The position numbers and the translations under genes are program-made. Below the pieces are notes generated by a model. The model had not been told where the DNA came from. It worked only from the letters and a program-made list of their open reading frames with translations, and searched no databases. A stretch of DNA of 37,694 nucleotides from Lachnospiraceae bacterium (lineage in GTDB: Bacteria; Bacillota; Clostridia; Lachnospirales; Lachnospiraceae): positions 1-37,694 of the forward strand of contig JAIKZD010000031.1 of assembly GCA_024682555.1 (NCBI GenBank), written 5' to 3'. Shown here piece by piece: positions 26,519 to 34,541 of this stretch (within the stretch, counting starts at the first letter, position 1; every line of letters begins with the position of its first letter).

Positions 26519-27679
26519 ATGAAGTTAAATGGAAAATACCTAAGAATAACTGCTCTGGTTATCCTTGCCCTGTCGGTGTGTCTTGTCTGCGGATGTAAAA
26601 AGAACAGAAATAAGCCGGAGAGTGACCCCGAGGCAGGAAAACCCACCGCCCAGGTAACGGAGCCCGTAAAGGAAGATACGGGAAGTGAAGTGCCCGAGGA
26701 AGTACCGGCGGAAGAAGGCGAGGATATTCCCGAGGGAATGATGAGGAGTTATCTTTCGGGAAATCTGGTGGATGAAAAGATCGGAAACAGGCGTCCTCTT
26801 GCCATCATGCTCAACAATCTTGAGGCAGCCCAGCCCATGAGCGGTATTTCCTATGCGGACGTAGTGTACGAATTCGTTGTGGAGGGTTCCATCACCAGAC
26901 TTATGGGACTGTTTGAGAATTATGACAGTCTTGACAAGATCGGTTCCATCAGAAGCTGCAGAGAATATTTCGTGTATACGGCTCTTGAGTTTGACTCGAT
27001 ATATATGCATTTCGGCCAGGCCGCCTATGCGGTTGAGATTCTCGGGAAGGATTACGTTGATAATCTGAACGGTCTCGGTGAGGCCGGTGACACCTGTTTT
27101 TACAGGACCACCGACAGACAGGCCCCTCATAACGTATATACTTCAAAGGCAGGTATCGATGCCGGCATAAAGAAGCTTGGCTACAGGGAAAACCATTATG
27201 ACGGCTTTAAGAGAAAATTCAAATTCTGCGGCCTTAATGAAGAGGTGACCAACGCAGGCGGCAATCCCGCAACTTACATGGCACCTAACTACAAGATCAA
27301 CAAGCCCTGGTTTGAATATAACGAAGAGACCGGAAAATATGACAGATTCCAGTACGGTGCTCCCCAGATAGACGATCTTACCGGGGAACCTCTTTCATAT
27401 GATAACGTTATTTTCCAGTATAATAAGTGGGTTCAGCTTGATGATAAGGATTATCTTGCTTTTGACTGTCATGCGGGCGGTGTTATCCAGTATTTCACAA
27501 AGGGCCGGTATGTTGTGGGAACATGGCGGAAGGATATTACGGACGTGAAGGACGGAAATGTGGATCTTGCTCCCGTTAAATACTATGACATGGAAGGCAA
27601 TGAGATAACGATAAATAACGGAAAGACCTTTATCTGCGTGATCCAGGATACGGATATGGAGAACGTGGTGATCAAATAA
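26519..27679 (+). CDS. DUF3048-family lipoprotein
   Basis: A 386-aa secreted lipoprotein: a signal peptide with lipobox VCGC (Cys26), a hydrophilic Glu/Pro-rich linker to about residue 75, then a DUF3048 domain. Recognisable stretches are RRPLAIMLNNLEAAQPMSGISYADVVYEF, the IGSIRSCREYF motif and, in the C-terminal part, a VIFQYNKWV and GTWRKDI region. Members of this family (YerB in Bacillus) are outer-surface proteins of unknown function. GAGAG lies upstream of the ATG at 26519. It appears to be the first gene of a short unit with the next two membrane genes. Confidence 0.92.
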   Translation: MKLNGKYLRITALVILALSVCLVCGCKKNRNKPESDPEAGKPTAQVTEPVKEDTGSEVPEEVPAEEGEDIPEGMMRSYLSGNLVDEKIGNRRPLAIMLNNLEAAQPMSGISYADVVYEFVVEGSITRLMGLFENYDSLDKIGSIRSCREYFVYTALEFDSIYMHFGQAAYAVEILGKDYVDNLNGLGEAGDTCFYRTTDRQAPHNVYTSKAGIDAGIKKLGYRENHYDGFKRKFKFCGLNEEVTNAGGNPATYMAPNYKINKPWFEYNEETGKYDRFQYGAPQIDDLTGEPLSYDNVIFQYNKWVQLDDKDYLAFDCHAGGVIQYFTKGRYVVGTWRKDITDVKDGNVDLAPVKYYDMEGNEITINNGKTFICVIQDTDMENVVIK

Positions 27680-27736
27680 GCCGGAAAGGATATTGATATA
27701 AGGGTAAATGGGCCGTTTTGAAAGGAGAATGAAAGA

Positions 27737-28057
27737 ATGGATACAAATGGACAGATGCCTAATAACGGATATCAGAATCCTCAGGGAGGACAGGGTTACT
27801 ATGGCGGCCCGGCTATCCCGCCCGAGTACGCACCGATCTCAATGTGGGGATATTTCGGATATCAGCTGCTGTTTGCGATTCCCTGCGTAGGACTGATCAT
27901 GATCATCATATTTGCGGTAAGTGCAAATAATGTAAATCTCAAGAATTTTGCAAGATCTTATTTCTGCTGTCTTATAATAGTTGCCATTATAATCGGTGTG
28001 CTTGCTGCTACCGGTGTGGCATCCGGTATAGCATCTGAGATCATGTACAATCTCTGA
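27737..28057 (+). CDS. Small two-helix membrane protein with Gly/Gln/Pro-rich N-terminus
   Basis: A 106-aa protein: a polar Asn/Gln/Gly/Tyr-rich stretch (1-33), then two transmembrane segments (about 42-62 and 78-100) with a short loop (ANNVNLKNFARSYFC). The layout resembles small CD225/dispanin-like or TM2-like bacterial proteins, but I do not assign a family. AAAGGAGA precedes the ATG. It sits 57 bp after the DUF3048 gene and 9 bp before a DUF2752 gene, an association that suggests a shared envelope role. Confidence 0.75.
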   Translation: MDTNGQMPNNGYQNPQGGQGYYGGPAIPPEYAPISMWGYFGYQLLFAIPCVGLIMIIIFAVSANNVNLKNFARSYFCCLIIVAIIIGVLAATGVASGIASEIMYNL

Positions 28058-28066
28058 TATGCTTAA

Positions 28067-28513
28067 TTGAAGAATATATCGTTTCTTATAAAAAAAGATC
28101 TGAAAGTGCTCATGCCCGTCATACTTATGGTATTGTCGGGCTGTGCATTTTTGGATCATTTTTTTCATAGGATCTGTCTTTTTTCTCTTGTGACGGGTCT
28201 TCCCTGCCCGGGCTGCGGTCTTACCAGGGCTTTTGCTGCTCTTATTAAGGGCAATATACAAGATGCCCTGTCATTAAATGCCATGATCTTTTTGTGGATC
28301 CTGCTGGTATTATACCTTGGATACTGCAGGTATGTGATACAAAAAATGCAGGCCTTCACGCCTGCACTCATTATTGTATGTCTGCTTACCATTGCCTATT
28401 ATGTATACAGGATGGTATATGTTTATCCCGAAGGTCCCGTCATGTCATATTATGAGAACAATCTGATCGCATTGTTTCTGCGATATTCATCTTCCGGCCG
28501 GATTTTCAGGTAA
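28067..28513 (+). CDS. DUF2752-family membrane protein
   Basis: A 148-aa membrane protein with about four hydrophobic segments and the family hallmark CPGCGLTRAF (about residues 47-56) followed by a GNI.DAL.LN stretch. The function of DUF2752 is unknown. The start is uncertain: TTG 28067 gives the full hydrophobic N-terminus but lacks a good ribosome binding site. Internal GTG/ATG codons 12-16 residues later would lose a short basic stretch. A 9-bp gap after the preceding gene suggests coupled translation. Confidence 0.82.
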   Translation: MKNISFLIKKDLKVLMPVILMVLSGCAFLDHFFHRICLFSLVTGLPCPGCGLTRAFAALIKGNIQDALSLNAMIFLWILLVLYLGYCRYVIQKMQAFTPALIIVCLLTIAYYVYRMVYVYPEGPVMSYYENNLIALFLRYSSSGRIFR

Positions 28514-28567
28514 AAGTCATACTAAATCTCTCCTATCCCGGGATCAGTATGATTTCGGGCCGGTTTA

Positions 28568-29059
28568 TTAAATGTGAAAGATCTCTTTATAGACCATCTT
28601 CCCCTTCACGTTATCGGAACGCATGAGTGAAACCTTTTTGACCATCATGGATGCATCCGGGATAGCGATCTTTCCGGCCTTTCCTGCGGATTTCCTGATA
28701 AGGGTTATATGGGGAGTAAATTTCTTTCTGTCATAGTCGATCCCTGCGGCATCAAGGGCTTTCCTGATATCGTTTGCCAGATTGTTTATACCCTGGCCGC
28801 CGCGGGTTTCCGCATACAGGAGATCACCGAAATGCCCGATCCCGGTATAATCAAGCTTAAACGGTTTGAATTTTACCGTTGAAAGTGCCTCTTCAACCGG
28901 CTTGCTGTCAGGCAGCTCCCCGATAAAGCAAAGCGTCAGGTGAAGGTTCTGTACGGAAGTATAGTTTCCCGTTACGCCTGATTCCTTAAGATCATGTAAG
29001 ATCTTTATCGCTGCCTTTTTCATTTCATCAGAAAGTTCAATCGCTGTAAACAGTCTCAT
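28568..29059 (-). CDS. thpR: RNA 2',3'-cyclic phosphodiesterase (2H family, ThpR)
   Basis: A small 2H-phosphoesterase acting on 2',3'-cyclic phosphate RNA ends. Two catalytic HxTL motifs are visible, HLTL at 40-43 and HITL at 117-120. The start MRLFTAIELS is typical, and the 163-aa length is slightly below the common 175-190 aa. It lies 20 bp downstream of the guanylyltransferase gene on the same strand, so it is probably in one operon with it. Confidence 0.92.
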   Translation of the reverse strand: MRLFTAIELSDEMKKAAIKILHDLKESGVTGNYTSVQNLHLTLCFIGELPDSKPVEEALSTVKFKPFKLDYTGIGHFGDLLYAETRGGQGINNLANDIRKALDAAGIDYDRKKFTPHITLIRKSAGKAGKIAIPDASMMVKKVSLMRSDNVKGKMVYKEIFHI

Positions 29060-29079
29060 TCAGTCTTCTCCCGATTTTC

Positions 29080-30156
29080 TCAGAGGTATTCGTTTCTGTT
29101 GCAGATCTTTAGGTTTTCCAGAACCTTCTTGATATCAGCCGTATGATCCTTGTCACAGATGAGGGTTGCATCTTCGGTATCTACGATCACAAGATCTTCA
29201 AGTCCTACAGTGGCGATAAGCTTGTCCGTACCCTGGATGATGCAGTTACTGGTATTTATGGTCACGATGTTTCCATCCACTATGTTTCCGTATTCGTTTG
29301 ACTTCTTGATCCGTTCAAGGGCAAGCCAGGAGCCTACATCATCCCAGCCGAAGGTGCCGGGTATGGTAAATATGTTTTCCGCCTTCTCCATGATCCCGTA
29401 ATCTATTGAAATGGAAGGGAATTTCGGAAAGATCTTTTCGAGGACCTCATCCTGCATGGATGTGCCTATGGCATTTTTGATCTCCATAACGCCCTCATAC
29501 ACGTCGGGCATGAATCTTTCAAATTTCTGAAGTATGGTGGAGATCTTCCATAAGAACATTCCGCTGTTCCACAGATAATCATCCGATGCCACATATTCCT
29601 TGGCCTTTTCGAGATCCGGCTTTTCCACGAACCGCTCCACCTTGAAAGCTCTTCCGGTGTCCTCCGTGAATTTGTTTACGAATCTGATATAGCCGTAACC
29701 GGTTTCCGGATGATCCGGGGCGATACCGATCGTCACGAGGTTATCGCCTTTTGCGGCAACTTCACAGGCATCCTTAAGGGTGGCCTGATACATGGAGCTG
29801 TATTTTACCAAGTGATCGGAGGGGAGAACCATCATTATGGCATCCTCGTATTTTTTGGATATATGGGCGGCGGCAAGGGCGATACATGGTGCCGTGTTCC
29901 TGCCCACGGGCTCGCAGATTATGTTTTCCTTCGGGATATCGGGCAGCTGCTCCGTTATCAGGGGAAGATAATCCCTGTTGGTGGCTATATAGATGTCGCA
30001 GGCCTCAACTATGGGTAACAGCCTTTCCACGGTAAGCTGGATCATGGTTTTACCGTCATCTGTTAAGGATAAAAACTGCTTGGGCAGGTTTTTACGGCTT
30101 CTGGGCCAGAAACGTTCCCCTCTTCCGCCTGCCATGATGAGTGCTGTTGTCTGCAT
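29080..30156 (-). CDS. manC: Mannose-1-phosphate guanylyltransferase
   Basis: Makes GDP-mannose from mannose 1-phosphate and GTP. The N-terminal signature MAGGRGERFWPRSRKNLPKQF is that of this class, followed by EPVGRNTAPCIALAA, LPSDH, GYGYI and VEKPDLEKA. At 358 aa it lacks the C-terminal phosphomannose isomerase domain of longer bifunctional enzymes. AAAGGAGGATATC gives a strong ribosome binding site. Because heptose 1-phosphate guanylyltransferases are related, a heptose substrate is conceivable, but the motifs and stand-alone position favour mannose. Confidence 0.93.
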   Translation of the reverse strand: MQTTALIMAGGRGERFWPRSRKNLPKQFLSLTDDGKTMIQLTVERLLPIVEACDIYIATNRDYLPLITEQLPDIPKENIICEPVGRNTAPCIALAAAHISKKYEDAIMMVLPSDHLVKYSSMYQATLKDACEVAAKGDNLVTIGIAPDHPETGYGYIRFVNKFTEDTGRAFKVERFVEKPDLEKAKEYVASDDYLWNSGMFLWKISTILQKFERFMPDVYEGVMEIKNAIGTSMQDEVLEKIFPKFPSISIDYGIMEKAENIFTIPGTFGWDDVGSWLALERIKKSNEYGNIVDGNIVTINTSNCIIQGTDKLIATVGLEDLVIVDTEDATLICDKDHTADIKKVLENLKICNRNEYL

Positions 30157-30195
30157 GATATCCTCCTTTGAATGTTCGGGATGTTTTTTTCTATA

Positions 30196-30204
30196 TGTTA
30201 TAAT
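30196..30204 (+). promoter_or_regulatory. Extended -10 promoter of prmA
   Basis: TGTTATAAT is a perfect extended -10 element 55 bp before the prmA ATG. No good -35 is visible, which extended -10 promoters tolerate. It overlaps the -10 of the divergent promoter by three bases. Confidence 0.65.
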
Positions 30205-30230
30205 ATACTAATAATTGCGTGATCTGACAA
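30202..30230 (-). promoter_or_regulatory. Promoter of manC-thpR
   Basis: On the minus strand, -35 TTGTCA (30225-30230) and -10 TATATT (30202-30207) with a 17-bp spacer, one mismatch each to consensus. It faces the guanylyltransferase gene, 46 bp upstream of its start. Confidence 0.75.
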
Positions 30231-30259
30231 ACTGCAATTTCGGGAATGGAGTAAGCATC

Positions 30260-31228
30260 ATGAAATACAACAGATATACCATAAAGACAACTACGGAAGC
30301 GGAAGATATTATCGCGGCGGCTCTTGACGAGCTCGGAGTCGAAGGCGTTGAGATAGAGGACAGCGTGCCCCTTTCCGAAAAAGACCAGGCAGAGATGTTT
30401 GTGGATATCCCGCCGGTTTACGGTGAGGACGACGGATCGGCGTATCTGAGCTTTTATCTGGATGCATCACCGGAGAATTCCGCAGACAATGAGGCACTTT
30501 TACGGGATATACGAAATGAGCTTGAATCCATAAAGGAATATGCCGACATCGGAGAGGGCACCATCACCGTGACGGAGCTTAAGGATGAAGATTATCTGAA
30601 TAACTGGAAGCAGTTTTTTCATCAGTTTGAGATCGAGGATATCCTTTTCATCCCATCCTGGGAGGATGTTCCCGCAGGTAACGGGGACAGGCTCGTCATA
30701 CATATAGATCCGGGATCGGCCTTCGGTACGGGGAAGCATGAGACCACAAACATGTGCATAAAGGCCCTTAAGAAGACCGTGAAAAAAGGGGACAGTATCC
30801 TCGATATAGGCACGGGAAGCGGTATATTATCCATCATGGCATACAAATTCGGCGCTGAAAGGGCAGTGGGCACCGATCTTGACGTATGTGCCATAGATGC
30901 GGTCAGGGACAACATGGAAGCCAACGGCTTAGGCGATGCGGGGTTTGAGCTGATAATCGGAAATATCATAGATGATAAGGAGATACAGGACGAGGTCGGA
31001 TATGAAAAATATGATGTGGTGGCTGCCAATATTCTTGCGGAGGTGCTCATAAAACTCATACCCGTGGTGAAGAACCATATAAAAAAAGGTGGAACCCTTA
31101 TCCTGTCGGGTATCATAGACGATAAGGAAAAGACCGTTTCGGATGTGCTTAAGGAAAACGGCTACGAGATCAGAGAAGCTGATCACATGGGCGAATGGGC
31201 AGCCCTGACGGCAGTATACAGTGGCTGA
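30260..31228 (+). CDS. prmA: Ribosomal protein L11 methyltransferase
   Basis: SAM-dependent methyltransferase that trimethylates ribosomal protein L11. The N-terminal substrate-recognition domain is followed by the conserved DPGSAFGTGKHETT (about 155-168), the SAM motif DIGTGSGILSI and NILAEVL. I choose ATG 30260 (322 aa), where GGAG lies upstream and the product starts with the typical MKYNRYTIKTT. An in-frame start at 30215 would add 15 unrelated residues. It ends 14 bp before rsmE, a very common gene pair. Confidence 0.96.
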   Translation: MKYNRYTIKTTTEAEDIIAAALDELGVEGVEIEDSVPLSEKDQAEMFVDIPPVYGEDDGSAYLSFYLDASPENSADNEALLRDIRNELESIKEYADIGEGTITVTELKDEDYLNNWKQFFHQFEIEDILFIPSWEDVPAGNGDRLVIHIDPGSAFGTGKHETTNMCIKALKKTVKKGDSILDIGTGSGILSIMAYKFGAERAVGTDLDVCAIDAVRDNMEANGLGDAGFELIIGNIIDDKEIQDEVGYEKYDVVAANILAEVLIKLIPVVKNHIKKGGTLILSGIIDDKEKTVSDVLKENGYEIREADHMGEWAALTAVYSG

Positions 31229-31242
31229 CGGGAAAACATGTA

Positions 31243-31989
31243 ATGTACAGATTTTTTGTTGAAGAAGATCATATAAACGGAAAAGAGATATATATCGACG
31301 GCTCTGACCTTAATCACATGAAAAATGTGCTGAGGATAAAGCCCGGGGAGGAGATATCGGTGCAGGTCCCCTCAGAGGACAGGGAATACAGGTGCAGTCT
31401 TAAGACCTATGAGGATGACAGGGCCATACTGACGCTTCTGTTCATCAAGGAAGAAAATGTGGAGCTGCCCGGCAGGATTTATCTGTTTCAGGGACTTCCC
31501 AAGGGCGACAAGATGGAGCTTATCATACAGAAGGCGGTGGAGCTTGGGGTCTACGAGATCATACCGGTCAGCATGAAAAGATCCGTTGTAAAACTCGATG
31601 AGAAAAAGAAGGCTGCAAGGGTGTTGAGGTACAACGCCATATCGGAAGCCGCGGCAAAACAGGCAAAAAGAGGGATCATACCAAAAATAACAAACGTTAT
31701 GTCGTTTGGTGAAGCCCTTGAATATTCAAAAGACATCGATGTCAGGCTTCTGCCCTATGAGCTTCATGACAGCAGCACCTTCGAGGATACCAGATCCATA
31801 CTGGGCAGTATAAAAAAAGGAGAATCCATAGGGATCTTTATCGGACCCGAGGGAGGGTTTGATGATGAAGAGATTACACTTGCAAGAGAGGCCGGTTACC
31901 GGGAGATCACTCTCGGAAAGAGGATATTAAGGACAGAGACTGCCGGCATGACAGTCTTATCATGGCTGGTCTATCTTCTTGAGGGGTAA
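31243..31989 (+). CDS. rsmE: 16S rRNA (uracil1498-N3)-methyltransferase
   Basis: SPOUT-class enzyme methylating U1498 of 16S rRNA. N-terminal PUA-like domain (MYRFFVEEDHI, HMKNVLRIKPGEEI), then the knotted SPOUT domain with GLPKGDKMELIIQKAVELGV, GPEGGFDDEE and LGKRILRTETA, the last forming the SAM pocket. The 248-aa length is standard. The ATG at 31243, with GACGGGA upstream, is preferred to an in-frame start at 31195 that overlaps prmA. Confidence 0.96.
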   Translation: MYRFFVEEDHINGKEIYIDGSDLNHMKNVLRIKPGEEISVQVPSEDREYRCSLKTYEDDRAILTLLFIKEENVELPGRIYLFQGLPKGDKMELIIQKAVELGVYEIIPVSMKRSVVKLDEKKKAARVLRYNAISEAAAKQAKRGIIPKITNVMSFGEALEYSKDIDVRLLPYELHDSSTFEDTRSILGSIKKGESIGIFIGPEGGFDDEEITLAREAGYREITLGKRILRTETAGMTVLSWLVYLLEG

Positions 31990-32082
31990 GATCTTAATGA
32001 AACTCAGGATTCCTCTAAATGCAGTAAATAAGCGAAATTTTCAAATTATTAAATCATGAATTAACAAAGGAAACGGGTCAGA

Positions 32083-33246
32083 ATGGAAGTTTATCTTGAT
32101 AATTCCGCAACTACAAGAGTATATGATGAAGTGGCAGCCCTGATGTCAAAGATAATGCTTGAGGATTACGGAAATCCCTCAAGCCTCCATAATATGGGTG
32201 TACGGGCGGAGAAACACATAAGAGAGGCGTCTGAGATACTTGCGGGGACCCTCAGGGTAAAGGAAAAGGAGCTTATATATACCTCCTGCGGCACGGAGTC
32301 CGACAATATCGCACTGATCGGTTCATATATGGCCAATAAGAGGGCCGGCAGACATATGATCAGCACTAAGATAGAACATCCGGCGGTGAAGGAGCCCCTG
32401 AAGATCTTAAAGGAAGCCGGAGCCGAGGTGACTCTCCTTGATACGGACAGCCACGGCTGTGTAAGTACAGGTGATCTTGAGAAAGCCATAAGGAAGGATA
32501 CGATCCTTGTATCCGTTATGCATACCAATAATGAAACGGGAGCCCTCCAGCCCATCGAAGAGATAGGAGCCCTTTTAAAGAAGCAGGATCACAGGATACT
32601 GTTCCATGTGGATGCGGTTCAGGGGTACGGAAAGGCACATATTTATCCCAAGAGAATGGGTATAGACCTGCTCTCCGTAAGCGCCCACAAGATACACGGT
32701 CCCAAAGGGGTGGGCCTTCTGTATGCGGATGAAAGCGTAAAGCTTAAGCCGGTGATCTTTGGCGGAGGCCAGCAGAAGGGAATGAGATCCGGTACCGAAA
32801 ATGTTCCCGGGATAGCCGGAATGGCAAAGGCAGCGGAGATCATTTACGGGAACATTGATGCAAAGCTTGATAAACTCTATGAGCTGAAGAGCTATTTTAC
32901 CGGTGAGCTTAAAGGTTTTAAGGAGCTTCTGTCCATAAACGGTGAAAAGGAGAATGTGAGGGAAACGGCGCCCCATATCATAAGCGCATCCTTTGACGGT
33001 ATCAGGGCGGAGGTGCTCTTACACGCCCTTGAGGAGAAGGGGATCTATGTATCCTCGGGTTCGGCCTGTTCCAGCAACAAGCCCTCCCTGTCGGAGACCC
33101 TTATGGCCATGGGAGCCGGGAAAGACAGGCTGGACAGTACCATAAGGTTCAGCATGTCTTTTGATACGACAAAGGAAGAGATTGACTATACTCTTTCGGC
33201 TCTCGGGGAGCTGCTGCCCTTATTAAGCAGATACAGGATAAAATAA
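32083..33246 (+). CDS. Cysteine desulfurase (NifS/IscS family)
   Basis: PLP enzyme that takes sulfur from cysteine and holds it as a persulfide. The PLP lysine is Lys203 in SAHKIHGPKG, with Asp177 in HVDAVQ contacting the cofactor. The persulfide Cys329 sits in SSGSACSS near the C-terminus. The 387-aa length is typical of NifS-like group I enzymes. AAAGGAAAC precedes the ATG. It lies 55 bp upstream of thiI, so it is probably a dedicated sulfur donor for 4-thiouridine in tRNA, like B. subtilis NifZ, rather than a general Fe-S cluster enzyme (inference). Confidence 0.94.
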   Translation: MEVYLDNSATTRVYDEVAALMSKIMLEDYGNPSSLHNMGVRAEKHIREASEILAGTLRVKEKELIYTSCGTESDNIALIGSYMANKRAGRHMISTKIEHPAVKEPLKILKEAGAEVTLLDTDSHGCVSTGDLEKAIRKDTILVSVMHTNNETGALQPIEEIGALLKKQDHRILFHVDAVQGYGKAHIYPKRMGIDLLSVSAHKIHGPKGVGLLYADESVKLKPVIFGGGQQKGMRSGTENVPGIAGMAKAAEIIYGNIDAKLDKLYELKSYFTGELKGFKELLSINGEKENVRETAPHIISASFDGIRAEVLLHALEEKGIYVSSGSACSSNKPSLSETLMAMGAGKDRLDSTIRFSMSFDTTKEEIDYTLSALGELLPLLSRYRIK

Positions 33247-33301
33247 CTAACGATATTTTGACCGGAATGCAAGGCAGGCCATAAGGCACGGAGGAGACAT
33301 C

Positions 33302-34483
33302 ATGCAGTACAAAGCCTTTCTTATCAAATATGCGGAGATAGCCATAAAGGGAAAAAACAGATATCTGTTTGAGGATGCCCTTGTCAGGCAGATTAAATAC
33401 GCCCTTAAGAAAACAGAGGGAAGCTTTGCCGTGTCAAAGACCCAGGGCAGGATCTATATAGAATGCCTTTCGGATTATGACTATGATGATGTTGTGGAAA
33501 AGCTCTCCATGGTATTCGGGATAACGGGGATCTGTCCCGTTGTACTCCTTGAGGACAGGGGCTTTGAGGAGCTGTCAAAGGATGTAATGAAGTACATAGA
33601 TGACGTTTATCCCGACAAGCATAAGACCTTCAAGGTTCATGCAAGGAGAGCGAGAAAGGATTATCCCCTGGATTCCCAGGAGATAAATGCAACCCTTGGA
33701 GAGCGGATCCTTGATGAGTATCCGGAGATGAAGGTTGACGTTCATGATCCTGACATCCTTCTCAGTATAGAGATAAGAGAGAAGATAAACATCTATTCCG
33801 TGACCATAAAGGGACCGGGCGGAATGCCTGTGGGTACAAACGGAAAGGGTCTTCTGCTGTTATCAGGCGGCATAGATTCCCCGGTTGCGGGTTATATGAT
33901 CGCAAAGAGAGGCGTCAAGATCGATGCGGTATATTTCCACGCACCGCCCTATACCAGCGAAAGAGCCAAACAGAAGGTCATAGATCTTGCAAGGACGGTC
34001 TCGGCATATACCGGGCCCATATATCTGCACGTTATCAATTTTACGGACATACAGCTCTATATATATGAGAACTGTCCTCATGAGGAGCTTACCATAATAA
34101 TGAGAAGATACATGATGCGGCTTGCACAGGAAATAGCAAAGAAAACGGAGTGTCTGGGTCTCATCACGGGAGAGAGCATCGGCCAGGTGGCAAGCCAGAC
34201 CATGCAGTCACTTGCGGCCACCAACGAGGTGTGCACAATGCCCGTATACAGACCGCTGATAGGTTTTGACAAACAGGAGATCATACAGATATCCGAGAAG
34301 ATCGGTACCTACGAGACCTCCATCCTTCCTTTTGAGGACTGCTGTACGATCTTTGTGGCTAAGCATCCGGTCACCAAACCGAACATAAACATAATCAGGA
34401 GATCCGAAACAAAGCTTTCGGAAAAAATAGAGGATCTTTGCAAAAAGGCGCTCGAGACCGATGAGGTGATCGTGGTCAGATGA
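33302..34483 (+). CDS. thiI: tRNA 4-thiouridine synthase ThiI (without rhodanese domain)
   Basis: Adenylates U8 of tRNA and replaces its oxygen by sulfur; may also serve thiazole synthesis. A ferredoxin-like region and THUMP domain (about 1-165) precede the PP-loop ATPase with LLSGGIDSP (186-194). The conserved cysteine pair in EDCCTIF (about 345-352) is present. At 393 aa it lacks the C-terminal rhodanese domain of E. coli ThiI, which fits direct sulfur delivery from the desulfurase encoded just upstream. GGAGGAG lies before the start. Its last codons run into a tandem 17-bp repeat. Confidence 0.96.
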   Translation: MQYKAFLIKYAEIAIKGKNRYLFEDALVRQIKYALKKTEGSFAVSKTQGRIYIECLSDYDYDDVVEKLSMVFGITGICPVVLLEDRGFEELSKDVMKYIDDVYPDKHKTFKVHARRARKDYPLDSQEINATLGERILDEYPEMKVDVHDPDILLSIEIREKINIYSVTIKGPGGMPVGTNGKGLLLLSGGIDSPVAGYMIAKRGVKIDAVYFHAPPYTSERAKQKVIDLARTVSAYTGPIYLHVINFTDIQLYIYENCPHEELTIIMRRYMMRLAQEIAKKTECLGLITGESIGQVASQTMQSLAATNEVCTMPVYRPLIGFDKQEIIQISEKIGTYETSILPFEDCCTIFVAKHPVTKPNINIIRRSETKLSEKIEDLCKKALETDEVIVVR

Positions 34484-34530
34484 TTTTATCGGCCGTATGA
34501 TTTTATCGGCCGGATGATTTTTTTAACCGG
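34480..34530 (+). repeat. Three tandem 17-bp repeats over the thiI stop codon
   Basis: Units at 34480-34496, 34497-34513 and 34514-34530. The first two differ by one base (ATGATTTTATCGGCCGT versus ...CGG); the third is degenerate, with ATGATTTTTTTAACCGG. The thiI stop TGA is inside unit 1. A fourth unit begins as ATGAGG, which contains the next gene's ribosome binding site. Confidence 0.85.
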
Positions 34531-34541
34531 ATGAGGTAAAG

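Noticed and set aside
28518-28556. Terminator between the DUF2752 gene and thpR
   Set aside because: Only a 7-bp stem with a long loop and no T-run on either strand could be found.
34480-34530. The 17-bp repeats as a CRISPR remnant
   Set aside because: Units are directly contiguous with no spacers, are too short and overlap a coding region.
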